DNA of 64,000 nt, from assembly GCA_964352785.1 (NCBI GenBank), contig CAYGTI010000010.1, forward strand, positions 46,296-110,295, read 5' to 3'. Source of the DNA: JACOMS01 sp964352785. GTDB lineage: Bacteria > Pseudomonadota > Alphaproteobacteria > Caulobacterales > Maricaulaceae. Under the pieces are notes generated by a model. That model did not search any database. It saw only the letters and a program-made list of their open reading frames with translations, and was not told where the DNA came from. Both the position numbers and the translations under genes were made by a program. Position 1 is the stretch's first letter; each line of letters begins with the position of its first letter. Shown one piece after another: positions 26,058 to 35,016 of this stretch.

Positions 26058-27875
26058 TTATTCAACGGTAACAGATTTTGCGAGATTTCTGGGTTGGTCT
26101 ACATCCGTTCCCAAATGCAGCGCCGTGTGATAAGCTAAAATTTGCATCGGGATAGTCATGATGATGGGCGAGATAAACGGATCGCTGGACGGTACCGTTA
26201 AAAGACCATCGGCCATTTGTCCGGCGGCTTTGGCTCCGTCGGGGTCAGTGATCAAAATAATGTGTGCCCCGCGCGCTGCCACTTCTTGGAGGTTGGAGAT
26301 CGTTTTTTCGAACAAATCATCATGGGGCGCGATAAATATCACGGGTGTGCCATCTTCTATCAGTGCGATGGGTCCATGTTTCAGCTCTCCGGCGGCATAG
26401 CCCTCAGCGTGAATATAGGAAATTTCTTTCAGTTTAAGCGCGCCTTCAAAGGCGATTGGGACGTTTCGCCCGCGCGCGAGGAAAAAGGCATTTTTAGACA
26501 AGGATAAACGCTGCGCGAGGCCTTTGATGTCCGGTTCACCCTCAAGTGCCTCGGCAATGAGGTGCGGCATTTTTAGAAGCGCAGATATCAAAGTGGTTTC
26601 CTGTGCAACGTCCAGCGTTTTGCGCGCTTGTCCGGCCATCAAGGCGAGGCAGGCCAGCGCTGTGAGTTGGGACGTGAAGGCTTTGGTCGAGGCAACACCG
26701 ATCTCCGGTCCGGCTTTAATTGGCAAAGCAATATCTGCCTCGCGGGCCATGGTGGAGGTCATCACGTTCACAAGCGCGGCCGTTTTCAACCCGGCTTTTT
26801 TGCAGTAACGTAGCGCGGCGAGCGTATCCGCCGTTTCGCCTGATTGAGACACGGCGACAAATAAAGCTTTTTGCGATAAAACCGGGCGGCGATAGCGAAA
26901 TTCAGACGCTATATCGACCTCTGTAGCCAAGCCTGCCACCTGTTCAAACCAATATTTAGCCACTTCGCCCGCATAGCTGGCTGTGCCGCAGGCAATAATA
27001 ATTACGCGGTCAATATCGGCAAAATCAAGGTTTTCCGGAACTTTTAAAGTCATGTTTTTGGCATCAATATAATGGCGCAATGTTCGTGCAGATGTCTGGG
27101 GCTGCTCGTAAATCTCCTTGAGCATAAAATGCTCGTAATTACCTTTGTCCGCCAACCCTGCAACGCCGGAGACAGTCGTGATTTTGCGCGTGACGGGGAC
27201 ATCGTTTTCATCAAATATGTCGTAGTTATCTGGCGTTATAATGGCCCAGTCACCTTCTTCTAGGTAAATCATATCAGAGGTCAACTGGGCCAAAGCCATC
27301 GCGTCCGAGCCAATATAATTCTCGCCGTCGCCGATCCCGATGGCCAGCGGTGACCCGGCGCGCGCCGCGTAAAGGTGACCTTCGTGGCCGTCTATGATGA
27401 CGCCCAAGGCATAGGCCCCTCTAACCTTTTTAAGTGATGTGCGAAAAGCGTCTCTCGGTGCAAGCCCTTGGCCAAGCGCGTGATCCACAAGATGAGCGAA
27501 AACTTCAGTATCCGTATCTGTCATAAATTCGCGTTCGCTGGCAAGGTCTGCACGGATATCCAGATAGTTTTCGAAAATACCGTTATGGACAACGCCAACG
27601 CGCCCTGCAAAATGTGGGTGTGCGTTGGTGACGTTCGGGACACCGTGCGTGGCCCAGCGTGTATGAGCAATGCCTGCTGCGCCGTTGACTGGATTTGAAT
27701 GGATATGTGCTTCGAGGTTTTTAATTTTACCTTTGGCGCGCGCGCGCTTGAGAGTGCCTTGATCAAGCACAGCGATTCCCGCACTATCATAGCCGCGATA
27801 TTCTAGGCGCTTGAGACCTTCTAAAAGGCGATCCGTGACGGTTGAGAACCCTGTAATCCCGATAATACCGCACAT
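26058..27875 (-). CDS. glmS: Glutamine-fructose-6-phosphate aminotransferase (isomerizing)
   Basis: The 605-residue protein begins MCGIIGITG with Cys2 as the glutaminase nucleophile after Met removal, and has two SIS sugar-isomerase domains (SQSGETADT near 347, SRGRN-like FLARGRNVPIA further on) ending in the classic QPRNLAKSVTVE. It makes glucosamine-6-phosphate, the first step toward UDP-GlcNAc for peptidoglycan and lipid A. AAAGGACG precedes the ATG. glmU is not adjacent. Control by small RNAs is known for glmS in enterobacteria only; nothing in this leader proves it here. Confidence 0.97.
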   Translation of the reverse strand: MCGIIGITGFSTVTDRLLEGLKRLEYRGYDSAGIAVLDQGTLKRARAKGKIKNLEAHIHSNPVNGAAGIAHTRWATHGVPNVTNAHPHFAGRVGVVHNGIFENYLDIRADLASEREFMTDTDTEVFAHLVDHALGQGLAPRDAFRTSLKKVRGAYALGVIIDGHEGHLYAARAGSPLAIGIGDGENYIGSDAMALAQLTSDMIYLEEGDWAIITPDNYDIFDENDVPVTRKITTVSGVAGLADKGNYEHFMLKEIYEQPQTSARTLRHYIDAKNMTLKVPENLDFADIDRVIIIACGTASYAGEVAKYWFEQVAGLATEVDIASEFRYRRPVLSQKALFVAVSQSGETADTLAALRYCKKAGLKTAALVNVMTSTMAREADIALPIKAGPEIGVASTKAFTSQLTALACLALMAGQARKTLDVAQETTLISALLKMPHLIAEALEGEPDIKGLAQRLSLSKNAFFLARGRNVPIAFEGALKLKEISYIHAEGYAAGELKHGPIALIEDGTPVIFIAPHDDLFEKTISNLQEVAARGAHIILITDPDGAKAAGQMADGLLTVPSSDPFISPIIMTIPMQILAYHTALHLGTDVDQPRNLAKSVTVE

Positions 27876-28102
27876 AGTTTCGTCCTTTCAGGTTTGGTCT
27901 TATTTTCGCCAATATGCCTGTGCGGCGTTGCCGCTATTGTTGTTATCGTTCAATCGCAACCGTTTTGTTACAAGCGCTGCGTAAATATTCCGTAAGTCTG
28001 TGAAAGTTTTACGGTTTATGTCATTTTGGGCTACCGGAGACCAGATTTAGATGTATCACATTAGTCAATTGACATTTCGAAGTGTAAGCGGTTCCATAGG
28101 GT

Positions 28103-29026
28103 ATGCCTGAGTTTCCTCAAGTTTTGATATATGCGGCGCCGTTTTTTGTCCTTTTTGTGGCTATTGAATGGTTTCTCGTGCGCCGAAAGGCTTTGGCGGG
28201 ACGGTATGAGGTCAAAGATGCCTGGGCGTCCATGGGGATGGGGACAGGTAACCTCGTATCTGACCTTACCATGGGTTTTATTAGTTTTGCATTTCTTATG
28301 TGGGTTTGGCAGTTTCGCATATTTGATTGGGGGTATGGCCTTTGGGCTATTGTAGCCGCCTTGGTAGCGCAGGATTTTGTCTATTACTGGAAACACCGGA
28401 TCGCCCATCGGGTGCGCTGGTTTTGGTCGGCCCATGTGGTGCACCATTCGTCCGAGCATTACAATCTAACAACGGCGCTACGCCAGCCTTGGAACAATCA
28501 TGTCACCGGACATGTGGTTTTGTCGACACCGTTGGTTTTGCTGGGCGTTCATCCCGTGCTGCTGGCCTTTGTGGGCTCGCTTAATTTACTCTATCAGTTC
28601 TGGATTCATACTGAAGCCATCGATAAAATGCCCAAATGGTTTGAATGGGCGCTTAACACTCCCAGCCACCACCGAGTTCACCACGCGACAAATCCGCGTT
28701 ATTTGGACTCTAATTTTGCTGGCATATTCATGTTTTGGGATCGGCTTTTCGGCTCATTTGTGCCCGAGCTTGACGACGAGACGATTACATATGGCATTGT
28801 AAAACCCGTTGGGACGTTCAACCCGGTCAAGATCGCGTTTGTCGAAATGCTCAATATTTTCGAAGATGCGGGCTCGCGCGGCTTAACGCCATTGCAGCGT
28901 TTGGGCTATATTTTCGCGCCGCCCGGATATTCACATGATGGGTCGCGCAAAGGCAGCCATGCGTTAAAACAAGCCTATGTTGATGCCCATCCGCAGCAAG
29001 CGGGAACGCCCGGATTGCCAAATTAA
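28103..29026 (+). CDS. Sterol desaturase/fatty acid hydroxylase family membrane protein
   Basis: The 307-residue protein has four or so membrane segments in the first 170 residues and the di-iron histidine clusters of the family: HRIAH at 98-102, HVVHH at 111-115 and HRVHH at 190-194. It is an integral membrane oxygenase that hydroxylates or desaturates a lipid; homologues act on sterols, carotenoids, ornithine lipids or alkylglycerols. It is divergent from glmS and is followed by a small membrane protein gene. Confidence 0.9.
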   Translation: MPEFPQVLIYAAPFFVLFVAIEWFLVRRKALAGRYEVKDAWASMGMGTGNLVSDLTMGFISFAFLMWVWQFRIFDWGYGLWAIVAALVAQDFVYYWKHRIAHRVRWFWSAHVVHHSSEHYNLTTALRQPWNNHVTGHVVLSTPLVLLGVHPVLLAFVGSLNLLYQFWIHTEAIDKMPKWFEWALNTPSHHRVHHATNPRYLDSNFAGIFMFWDRLFGSFVPELDDETITYGIVKPVGTFNPVKIAFVEMLNIFEDAGSRGLTPLQRLGYIFAPPGYSHDGSRKGSHALKQAYVDAHPQQAGTPGLPN

Positions 29027-29050
29027 TAAAATTACAAAATTGGATTATAT

Positions 29051-29305
29051 ATGAAAAACCCAGCTCTCATTGCCAAGGCCGTTTTGGTTACCTTTTACCT
29101 CGCTACAATTATACTCAGCTTTGTTCCGTCGATGCAAAGCACTGCACGGACAATGTCATATATTGCAGGGGTTTTGTTTGCCGTGCATCTTGTTGAGTAT
29201 TTTACATATCGAAAACGCCTTGAGAGTGCCGCACCTGAGGTACCGCATTTTGTGAATACGTTCATGTTTGGCCTTATCCACATTAAAACCACTTTGACTA
29301 AATAA
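29051..29305 (+). CDS. Small membrane protein, DUF1145-like
   Basis: The 84-residue protein has two hydrophobic helices (about 8-26 and 37-50), then YFTYRKRLE and a terminal FVNTFMFGLIHIKT, which resembles the DUF1145 (YhhL) layout. It starts 24 bases after the hydroxylase gene and likely shares its transcript. No function is known for the family. Confidence 0.7.
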   Translation: MKNPALIAKAVLVTFYLATIILSFVPSMQSTARTMSYIAGVLFAVHLVEYFTYRKRLESAAPEVPHFVNTFMFGLIHIKTTLTK

Positions 29306-29341
29306 TGCGGTCTAATATGAGTTGGAGACTAAGGATAAGGT

Positions 29342-29869
29342 TTATTCTGCTTTAGCTGCGTCTATTTCTGGCACAGATTTGTGTGCTTTATAATTTTTCA
29401 TCACGCCGGGCCAGACTTTTGTGAAATAGTCATGCCCTTTGTCCCACGCTTTTGTCGTACCAAATCCCGTGTGAAAGAGGCGAACACGGGTTTTTGTTTC
29501 GCTGATCGGCTCAAACAGAATTTGTACTGCGGTCATGTGTTGACGGATTTCCGGCATATAAGGCGGCATAGCCCACGTGAAATGGAGCATGCGCTCTGGC
29601 TCCAGCCCCAGAATAACGCCGTCTTCTGCGCCGCGTTGTCCGGGCTCGGCGTCGGGAAGAAACCACAGCTCATAGGCCCGGCCAGGCTCAAGTTCTATTA
29701 CGGCTTTGGGTGCAAAGAAGTCCTCAAGACCAGCCTCGGTTGTCCAGTCACTCCAGACCTCAGCGGCGGGTGCGTCGACAATGGTTTCGGTGTAAACCAT
29801 AGGGCGTAGCTGTGCGGTGGCGGGCGTTAAAAACGCGCAAATCCATAAAATTACAATAATATATCGCAT
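29342..29869 (-). CDS. Exported SRPBCC (AHSA1-like) domain protein
   Basis: The 175-residue precursor has a signal peptide (about 1-19, MRYIIVILWICAFLTPATA) followed by an AHSA1-type START-like domain with ETIVDAPAAEVWSDWTTEAG, a PEIRQHMTAVQILFEPI segment and FHTGFGTTKAWDKGHDYF. Such domains bind hydrophobic ligands; most family members are cytoplasmic, so an exported one is uncommon. The start at 29869 is chosen because AGAGGACG lies upstream and the signal peptide begins there. Confidence 0.83.
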   Translation of the reverse strand: MRYIIVILWICAFLTPATAQLRPMVYTETIVDAPAAEVWSDWTTEAGLEDFFAPKAVIELEPGRAYELWFLPDAEPGQRGAEDGVILGLEPERMLHFTWAMPPYMPEIRQHMTAVQILFEPISETKTRVRLFHTGFGTTKAWDKGHDYFTKVWPGVMKNYKAHKSVPEIDAAKAE

Positions 29870-30100
29870 ATCGTCCTCTTGTGCGAGTATACAGCCATTT
29901 GGAGAAAAGGAAAGTGATGCACAAAACCCGTCAACGAAGAGTATAATGGGCGTTTGAGGGGTTCTGTCTAAAGCGCCCGCAGAACCAACTCTTTTCAGTT
30001 TAACGTTAGAGTAAATGACCTCGTTGCCCCACATCGGCGCGTATATATAGGACACAGACATGAACATTAGATAAATAAATGCTCGAGCAGGTACCAGGCC

Positions 30101-30733
30101 TTATAAGCCGATTTCAGCTCCGAAATGCGTATGAATGTCTGTGTAAAAACTTTCAGATCTAAGCGAGTCTCTCCACTTTGACAGATGTGGATAGGGTGTC
30201 AGGTCAATCTTTAGAGCCTCAGAAGGGTCGAGCGCCGAGAGAAGTGTAATATCCGCCAGTGTCATGGCTTCGCCGCAGATAAAATCTGTTTCCCCAAGCT
30301 GCGCCTCCACTGCGGGCAGACTTTCTGAGAGTAAATGCAATCCGACTTTTATTGAGGCTTCGTCGGGTGTTTGACCAATCATAGGGGCGACCATGCGGTT
30401 AAATTGAATGCGCGAAAACGGGGCGCGGATGTGTTGGACGGCAAAATCCATCCATTGCTCACACAAAGCGCGCTCTGTCAAACCCGAAGGATAAAGTGCT
30501 GATTTTTCGCGCCGTGCGAGATAGCGCATGATGGTTGTACTTTCCGCCAGCAAGAAGCTATCATCATCCATGGCAGGGACTTTTCCACGCGGGTTAATGG
30601 CCAAATATTCCGGAGCACGCTGCGCGCCGGAGGGGAGATCAACCACATGTTTTTCAAACTCAACGCCCATGGCGCGTGCAGCTAACTCTGCACCAAGCGC
30701 GGGAGTAGATAAAGGGTGAAGGTATAGTTTCAT
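30101..30733 (-). CDS. Glutathione S-transferase family protein
   Basis: The 210-residue protein has an N-terminal thioredoxin-like domain (MKLYLHPLSTPALG at 1-14, GKVPAMDDDSFLLAESTTIMRYLA around 50-73 with the cis-Pro and the Glu-Ser glutathione pair) and a C-terminal helical domain with the conserved MTLADITLLSAL N-capping segment. Ser9 is the likely catalytic position. It conjugates or isomerises with glutathione. It is the last gene of a five-gene minus-strand operon, 12 bases behind the HSL-type hydrolase. Confidence 0.9.
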   Translation of the reverse strand: MKLYLHPLSTPALGAELAARAMGVEFEKHVVDLPSGAQRAPEYLAINPRGKVPAMDDDSFLLAESTTIMRYLARREKSALYPSGLTERALCEQWMDFAVQHIRAPFSRIQFNRMVAPMIGQTPDEASIKVGLHLLSESLPAVEAQLGETDFICGEAMTLADITLLSALDPSEALKIDLTPYPHLSKWRDSLRSESFYTDIHTHFGAEIGL

Positions 30734-30745
30734 AAGTCACTCCAT

Positions 30746-31669
30746 TTAAGTCTCTAAATGCTTGCGCAGAAAATCAGCCGTATCAAGCGGTATTTTTTTA
30801 GCTTGCGGAAAGGCGCGGGAGAAATTTAAAAAACCGTGCGGTAGCATTTTTTCATGCATTGAGGTTACTTTTACGCCTGCCGCCGACAAATTATCAGCAT
30901 AGGCACGACCTTCAATCCGAAGCGGATCAAGGCCGCAGGTTAGCATCAAGGTTGGCGGAATGCCTTTCAGATCACGCTCAAGCAGCGGCGATAGCCGTGT
31001 TTGATTGGTCTCAGCACCCGCCACATAATGCTCGTCAATAAATTTAAGGGCCATAACGCCAAGCTGTAGCATGTCCTGCGGGCCGGGTTTGGCAGGTTTC
31101 ATCTCCACGAGTTGCAATAGTGGATAGTAAAGCACCTGTGCTTTAAACTCTTTGCGGTATTTTTGCACAAGGTAGGCTGTCATATTACCGCCTGCACTGT
31201 CGCCGCCCAAAGCCAAGCGGTGGCGGTCGATCCCGTGATCCGCGCCGTATCCGTCCATTACCCAGCGCACAACGGCTTCGCAGTCTTCTGGCCCCGCTGG
31301 ATAGGGGTACTCTGGCGCGAGGCGGTAATCGACGGATATAACGCGGTAAGCGGAACCGCTGGCAACCCTCAGGCAAATGCCTTCATGGCTCTCAACCGAA
31401 CAGGTCACAAATCCGCCGCCGTGCAAGTAAATCAGTGTCGGACCGGGTTCCTTGGAGGCCCCGTAAGGCTCATACAGGCGCACAGGCACAGGGAAGTCAC
31501 CGTTTGGAATATTGAAGTTTTTCACATGCGCCATTTCCGGACCTGGACTGTCAAATTGATTGGTCAGGCGTCGAATGTTGTTGTGTATCGTGTAAACTTG
31601 ATCGGGTTTAGGCTTCATGCGTTCAAGCTGGGCGCGCAAGTCCTCGGCGATATCTCTGGGTTTTTTCAT
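30746..31669 (-). CDS. Alpha/beta hydrolase of the hormone-sensitive lipase family
   Basis: The 307-residue esterase carries the HSL oxyanion motif HGGG at 83-86, the nucleophile GDSAG at 156-160 (Ser158), the DYRLAPEYPYPAG segment at 114-126, and the acid/base pair in DPLRIEGRAYAD and LPHGFLNF. It probably hydrolyses short-chain esters. It is in the operon with the FATP-type ligase, DUF924, DJ-1/PfpI and GST genes, 11 bases after the DJ-1/PfpI stop. Confidence 0.92.
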   Translation of the reverse strand: MKKPRDIAEDLRAQLERMKPKPDQVYTIHNNIRRLTNQFDSPGPEMAHVKNFNIPNGDFPVPVRLYEPYGASKEPGPTLIYLHGGGFVTCSVESHEGICLRVASGSAYRVISVDYRLAPEYPYPAGPEDCEAVVRWVMDGYGADHGIDRHRLALGGDSAGGNMTAYLVQKYRKEFKAQVLYYPLLQLVEMKPAKPGPQDMLQLGVMALKFIDEHYVAGAETNQTRLSPLLERDLKGIPPTLMLTCGLDPLRIEGRAYADNLSAAGVKVTSMHEKMLPHGFLNFSRAFPQAKKIPLDTADFLRKHLET

Positions 31670-31680
31670 CGTTATCTTCG

Positions 31681-32292
31681 CTAAACATCCGCAGCGTAAG
31701 GCGGAGCTGGATCATATTGCATGCCGCGTTGCACTTTGCGTGCAAAACTAGGGGTAAACATTTGTCCTGTCAGCCATAGTGCCATGTCTATGCCTGCGGA
31801 GATGCCTGCGGATGTAACAACGTTGCCATCGCGCACATAGCGGACATGCGGGACAAGCTCGCCTTGAAGGCCCAATGCTTTAAATTCATCAAATGCGGCC
31901 CAAAATGTAGCAAGGCGCTTGCCCCCGGTCAGGCCTGCTTTGGCTAAAATGAAAGAGCCAGTGCAGACACTGGTCACCCACTCGCATGTGGCGGCGGTTT
32001 CTTTGACCCACATGACCACATCATCATCATTGATTTGGGCGCGTGAGCCTTGTCCACCGGGGATGCAAATTACGTCTAAATCGACCACGTCCGTCATCGC
32101 CATATGCGCTCCGGCACGCATACCCTTTTTACCTATAATATCTTTGCCGTCTTTCGAAATTAGACTGACTTTGACGCCCTCTGGCTTACCTTGATGCTCC
32201 AGTACAGTGTTGATCATGGTAAAGACTTCATAGGGTCCGACGAAATCCAGCTCTTCCACATCATTGAAAATAAAGATTCCGATATGTTTCAA
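31681..32292 (-). CDS. DJ-1/PfpI family protein
   Basis: The 203-residue protein has the class I amidotransferase-like fold of DJ-1/PfpI with the nucleophile elbow SVCTGSF (Cys110), a conserved EELDFVGPYEVF start and IPGGQGSRAQ at 77-86. It has no C-terminal HTH, so it is not a GlxA-type activator. Members are isonitrile hydratases, glyoxalase/deglycase-like enzymes or proteases. The start is TTG 32292, overlapping the DUF924 stop (TTGA); the next in-frame Met would remove the fold's first strand. Confidence 0.87.
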   Translation of the reverse strand: MKHIGIFIFNDVEELDFVGPYEVFTMINTVLEHQGKPEGVKVSLISKDGKDIIGKKGMRAGAHMAMTDVVDLDVICIPGGQGSRAQINDDDVVMWVKETAATCEWVTSVCTGSFILAKAGLTGGKRLATFWAAFDEFKALGLQGELVPHVRYVRDGNVVTSAGISAGIDMALWLTGQMFTPSFARKVQRGMQYDPAPPYAADV

Positions 32293-32837
32293 GGGGCGTA
32301 CCCTCCGTTCTTGAGGTATTCTGTCTCTTCTGGTGAACTCGGCCGCCCAAGTATGATATTTCTGTGGGGAAATCTGCGAAAGCGTTTAATCACGTCCCTG
32401 TGAGCTTTGGCATGATGCAAGGTGCTCTCATCATTTAAACGGCTATTGACCAGTTCAACGCAGCGATCTTGATCGGTTAAGCTTTCAGAATGCATAAACG
32501 GCATGTAAATAAAAGAGCGCCGCTCTTGTGGAGTTTTCAAATCCCAACCTTTTTCAATCATACGTTTCGCAGACTCCAATGCCAGCTCATCCCACGCAAA
32601 AGCAGCAGGCGTGTCTCTATACATATTACGCGGAAATTGATCCAGCGCGATGATCAACGCAAGACTGCTTTCCGGACGGTCTTCCCAGTTATGGGGCAGT
32701 TTGGCCGTTTCTGCTGCCAATTTAATTGCCAAAATTTCGAAACGCTCTCGTACACCGGCGTCAAAGGCGTCGCTTTTCGTAAACCACGCTTTCGGGCCGG
32801 CTTCTTTAAACCAAAAGCTGAGAACGTCTTGATCCAT
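32289..32837 (-). CDS. DUF924 family protein
   Basis: The 182-residue helical protein shows the DUF924 signature: VLSFWF at 5-10, WFTKSDAFDAGVRERF at 18-33, ALIIALDQFPRNMYRDTPAAFAWD, and FIYMPFMHSESLTDQD. The family looks like a TPR-type fold and has no established biochemical role. AAGGCAC precedes the ATG. It sits second in the operon, 8 bases after the FATP-type ligase. Confidence 0.9.
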   Translation of the reverse strand: MDQDVLSFWFKEAGPKAWFTKSDAFDAGVRERFEILAIKLAAETAKLPHNWEDRPESSLALIIALDQFPRNMYRDTPAAFAWDELALESAKRMIEKGWDLKTPQERRSFIYMPFMHSESLTDQDRCVELVNSRLNDESTLHHAKAHRDVIKRFRRFPHRNIILGRPSSPEETEYLKNGGYAP

Positions 32838-32845
32838 GTTGTGCC

Positions 32846-34651
32846 TTAAAGCCGAGTTTGACCCGACAGGATATTCTCATACACTTCGGGATCAATGGGA
32901 CGGTAGGTCTTGGTTTTTGGATCAGCAAAATACAGCGGATCAGAAATGTTGGCCGGGTTAAATCCGGCTTTGACCAAATTTGTCTTCTTGAATTTAAACG
33001 TACTGGTTGTGTCAGTTTCACTTGAAAGCCGCAAGAATACTGGGCGGGCATAATGCGGTAAGGCAGAGTTGATGTGCTCCATCAATCTTGCCAAATCAAG
33101 ACCACCGTCGACCACGAGCGACGCCATACCCGCCCGCCCGTCATAACCGTCGACTTGAACACCGTAGACATTGGCTTGAGTTATACCTGGAAACTTTGAG
33201 AGCGCGGCTGCGACTTCGCCTGTTGCAACATTTTCTGCCTTCCAGCGATAGGTATCTCCGACGCGATCCATAAAGTAATAATAGCCCAAGCTGTCACGTT
33301 TCATCAGATCGCCGGTGCGGAACCACGCATCATCTTTTTTAAAAACGTTCTTGAGAATTTTTTTGTCTGTAGCTGATTTATTCTCGTACCCGTCAAATCG
33401 AAAACGCGCATCATCCGAGCGGATTTCCCCAATAACTTCCCCAACCTCCTCATCGTCGCTTCGGATGCAAAACCCGTCTGAGCCGCGCACATTCATCGCT
33501 GTTTCCACATCATACCGGATGATATCGCAATTAAATTTGAATTTTAGATAATTGGGCACACGCCCGATAGCGCCGACGGGGCCGTCGATATTGATAAGGC
33601 TCACATTGCCTTCGGTTGCGCCGTAAAACTCGATCACATGCGGAATGTTAAACCGAGAGATAAAACCCGGCCAAACTTCCGGTCGCAGGCCGTTACCCAT
33701 GATCCATCTGATTTTATGGTCTCGCTCGCGTGGATGCGGCGGGCTGGATAAAAGAAAGCGGCAAATTTCGCCCACATACATAAATAATGTTGCCTCATAT
33801 TTGATGGCATCATCCCAAAACGTCGAGGCCGAAAACTTGGGGCGCACAATAACAGCTCCGCCGCTCGATAAGGCTGCGCCGACCCCGCATAAACCCCCCG
33901 TCGCATGATAAAGCGGGAGCACCATCATCATCCGGTCCGAGGCTTGAGTTTTTGCTCCGGCCGCAAAGCCGCGCATATAATTTTGCGCCCGAACATGAGT
34001 CACTTTAGCGGCTTTGGGCATACCCGTTGTGCCGGAGGTGAACATCTTCATGCATTGTTCGCCGGCTTTGATATGCTGGCGCGCCTCGCCATTTGGTCTA
34101 TGCGGCGGCGTATCCAGCAGAGCAGCATCGAAACGCGGAAAATCATCCACATCGCCAAAGGCGGCAAAGACTTTCGCAACGCCTTTGACGTCTGGCTTGG
34201 CTGCGTCCCATGCGTCTCTCATCTCGTGGTCAAGTATCAACAACTTCGCGTCTGAAATATTCAGGCAGTGCGCCAGCGCGGGGCCTGCGAGCTGATAATT
34301 CAGTAGTGCCGGGATAACGCCGACTTTTGTCAGGCCGAACCAGATGGCAACATATTCCAAACGATTGCGCACAAAGACAGCAACCGTGTCCCCGGTGGTG
34401 CAGCCCTCCAAGACCGCCCAGTTGGCGACGCGGTTGGCATAAGTCTCAAACTCGTCATAGGTTTGCGTGCGCTCATCCTCAATGAAAGCCAGATTTGATC
34501 CATATTTATCGACCAAACCTTCCAAATCATCACAGATTAGTTTGTTCGAGGCAGGGTCAACATCTTTGACCGAGCGCAACATCCGCAGCATGTTAGATAA
34601 GTAATTATATTCGCGCTTAAACGTCGTCCACAAACCCATGACCCATCCCAT
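32846..34651 (-). CDS. Long-chain acyl-CoA synthetase, FATP/FadD6 type
   Basis: The 601-residue AMP-forming ligase has the phosphate-binding FTSGTTGMPKAAK, the IEFYGATEGNVSLIN adenine region, WFRTGDLMKRD, and a DRVGDTYRWKAENVATGEVA hinge seen in fatty-acid-transport-type very-long-chain synthetases, with a DTTSTFKFKKTNLVKAG end. It activates long-chain acids to CoA thioesters. ATG 34651 or ATG 34639 may be the start; neither has a strong ribosome site. It leads the five-gene operon running to the GST gene. Confidence 0.92.
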   Translation of the reverse strand: MGWVMGLWTTFKREYNYLSNMLRMLRSVKDVDPASNKLICDDLEGLVDKYGSNLAFIEDERTQTYDEFETYANRVANWAVLEGCTTGDTVAVFVRNRLEYVAIWFGLTKVGVIPALLNYQLAGPALAHCLNISDAKLLILDHEMRDAWDAAKPDVKGVAKVFAAFGDVDDFPRFDAALLDTPPHRPNGEARQHIKAGEQCMKMFTSGTTGMPKAAKVTHVRAQNYMRGFAAGAKTQASDRMMMVLPLYHATGGLCGVGAALSSGGAVIVRPKFSASTFWDDAIKYEATLFMYVGEICRFLLSSPPHPRERDHKIRWIMGNGLRPEVWPGFISRFNIPHVIEFYGATEGNVSLINIDGPVGAIGRVPNYLKFKFNCDIIRYDVETAMNVRGSDGFCIRSDDEEVGEVIGEIRSDDARFRFDGYENKSATDKKILKNVFKKDDAWFRTGDLMKRDSLGYYYFMDRVGDTYRWKAENVATGEVAAALSKFPGITQANVYGVQVDGYDGRAGMASLVVDGGLDLARLMEHINSALPHYARPVFLRLSSETDTTSTFKFKKTNLVKAGFNPANISDPLYFADPKTKTYRPIDPEVYENILSGQTRL

Positions 34652-35016
34652 TCTATATCGTTGGATGGGAACATAAACAATGATGTGAGCGGGTCAAGCA
34701 AATGGCGAGCCCTGACAAAAATGTGAAGCGATATTCATTTAAAGTAGGCTGCAAGGTAGATTTTAAAGAAGGTATATATTCGGAATGAAATTTTCAGCGA
34801 TAACATCACAGGGCCGGTTGGCAAGTATATTAAGAGGTTAGAACAAATAGCGCGTTATCTCTCGGGGTTCCGGATACGGGTTGGACAAATCTCAAAATGA
34901 CATTCACGCAATGATATCAATATTTTCCTAAATTCACGTTAACACTCTGGACTCTCGTTCTTGGCTCCTTACATCACAGTTATCGATACTTCATTTTAAG
35001 ATAAGACACAGCCGCT
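34652..35016. other. Intergenic region between divergent genes; no gene seen
   Basis: This 365-base AT-rich gap separates the FATP-type ligase from the flavin oxidoreductase and must hold both promoters. I see no open frame with a credible ribosome site, no strong hairpin and no clear operator. An 18-codon frame beginning at 34783 is not convincing. Confidence 0.6.

Noticed and set aside
27876..28102. Possible glmS ribozyme or riboswitch in the glmS leader
   Set aside because: The glmS ribozyme is a Gram-positive element and nothing in this leader fits its core. Only a 6-bp CCGTAA/TTACGG dyad was seen.
34652..35016. Short peptide gene in the 365-base gap
   Set aside because: The 18-codon frame at 34783 has a poorly placed ribosome site and no supporting pattern.
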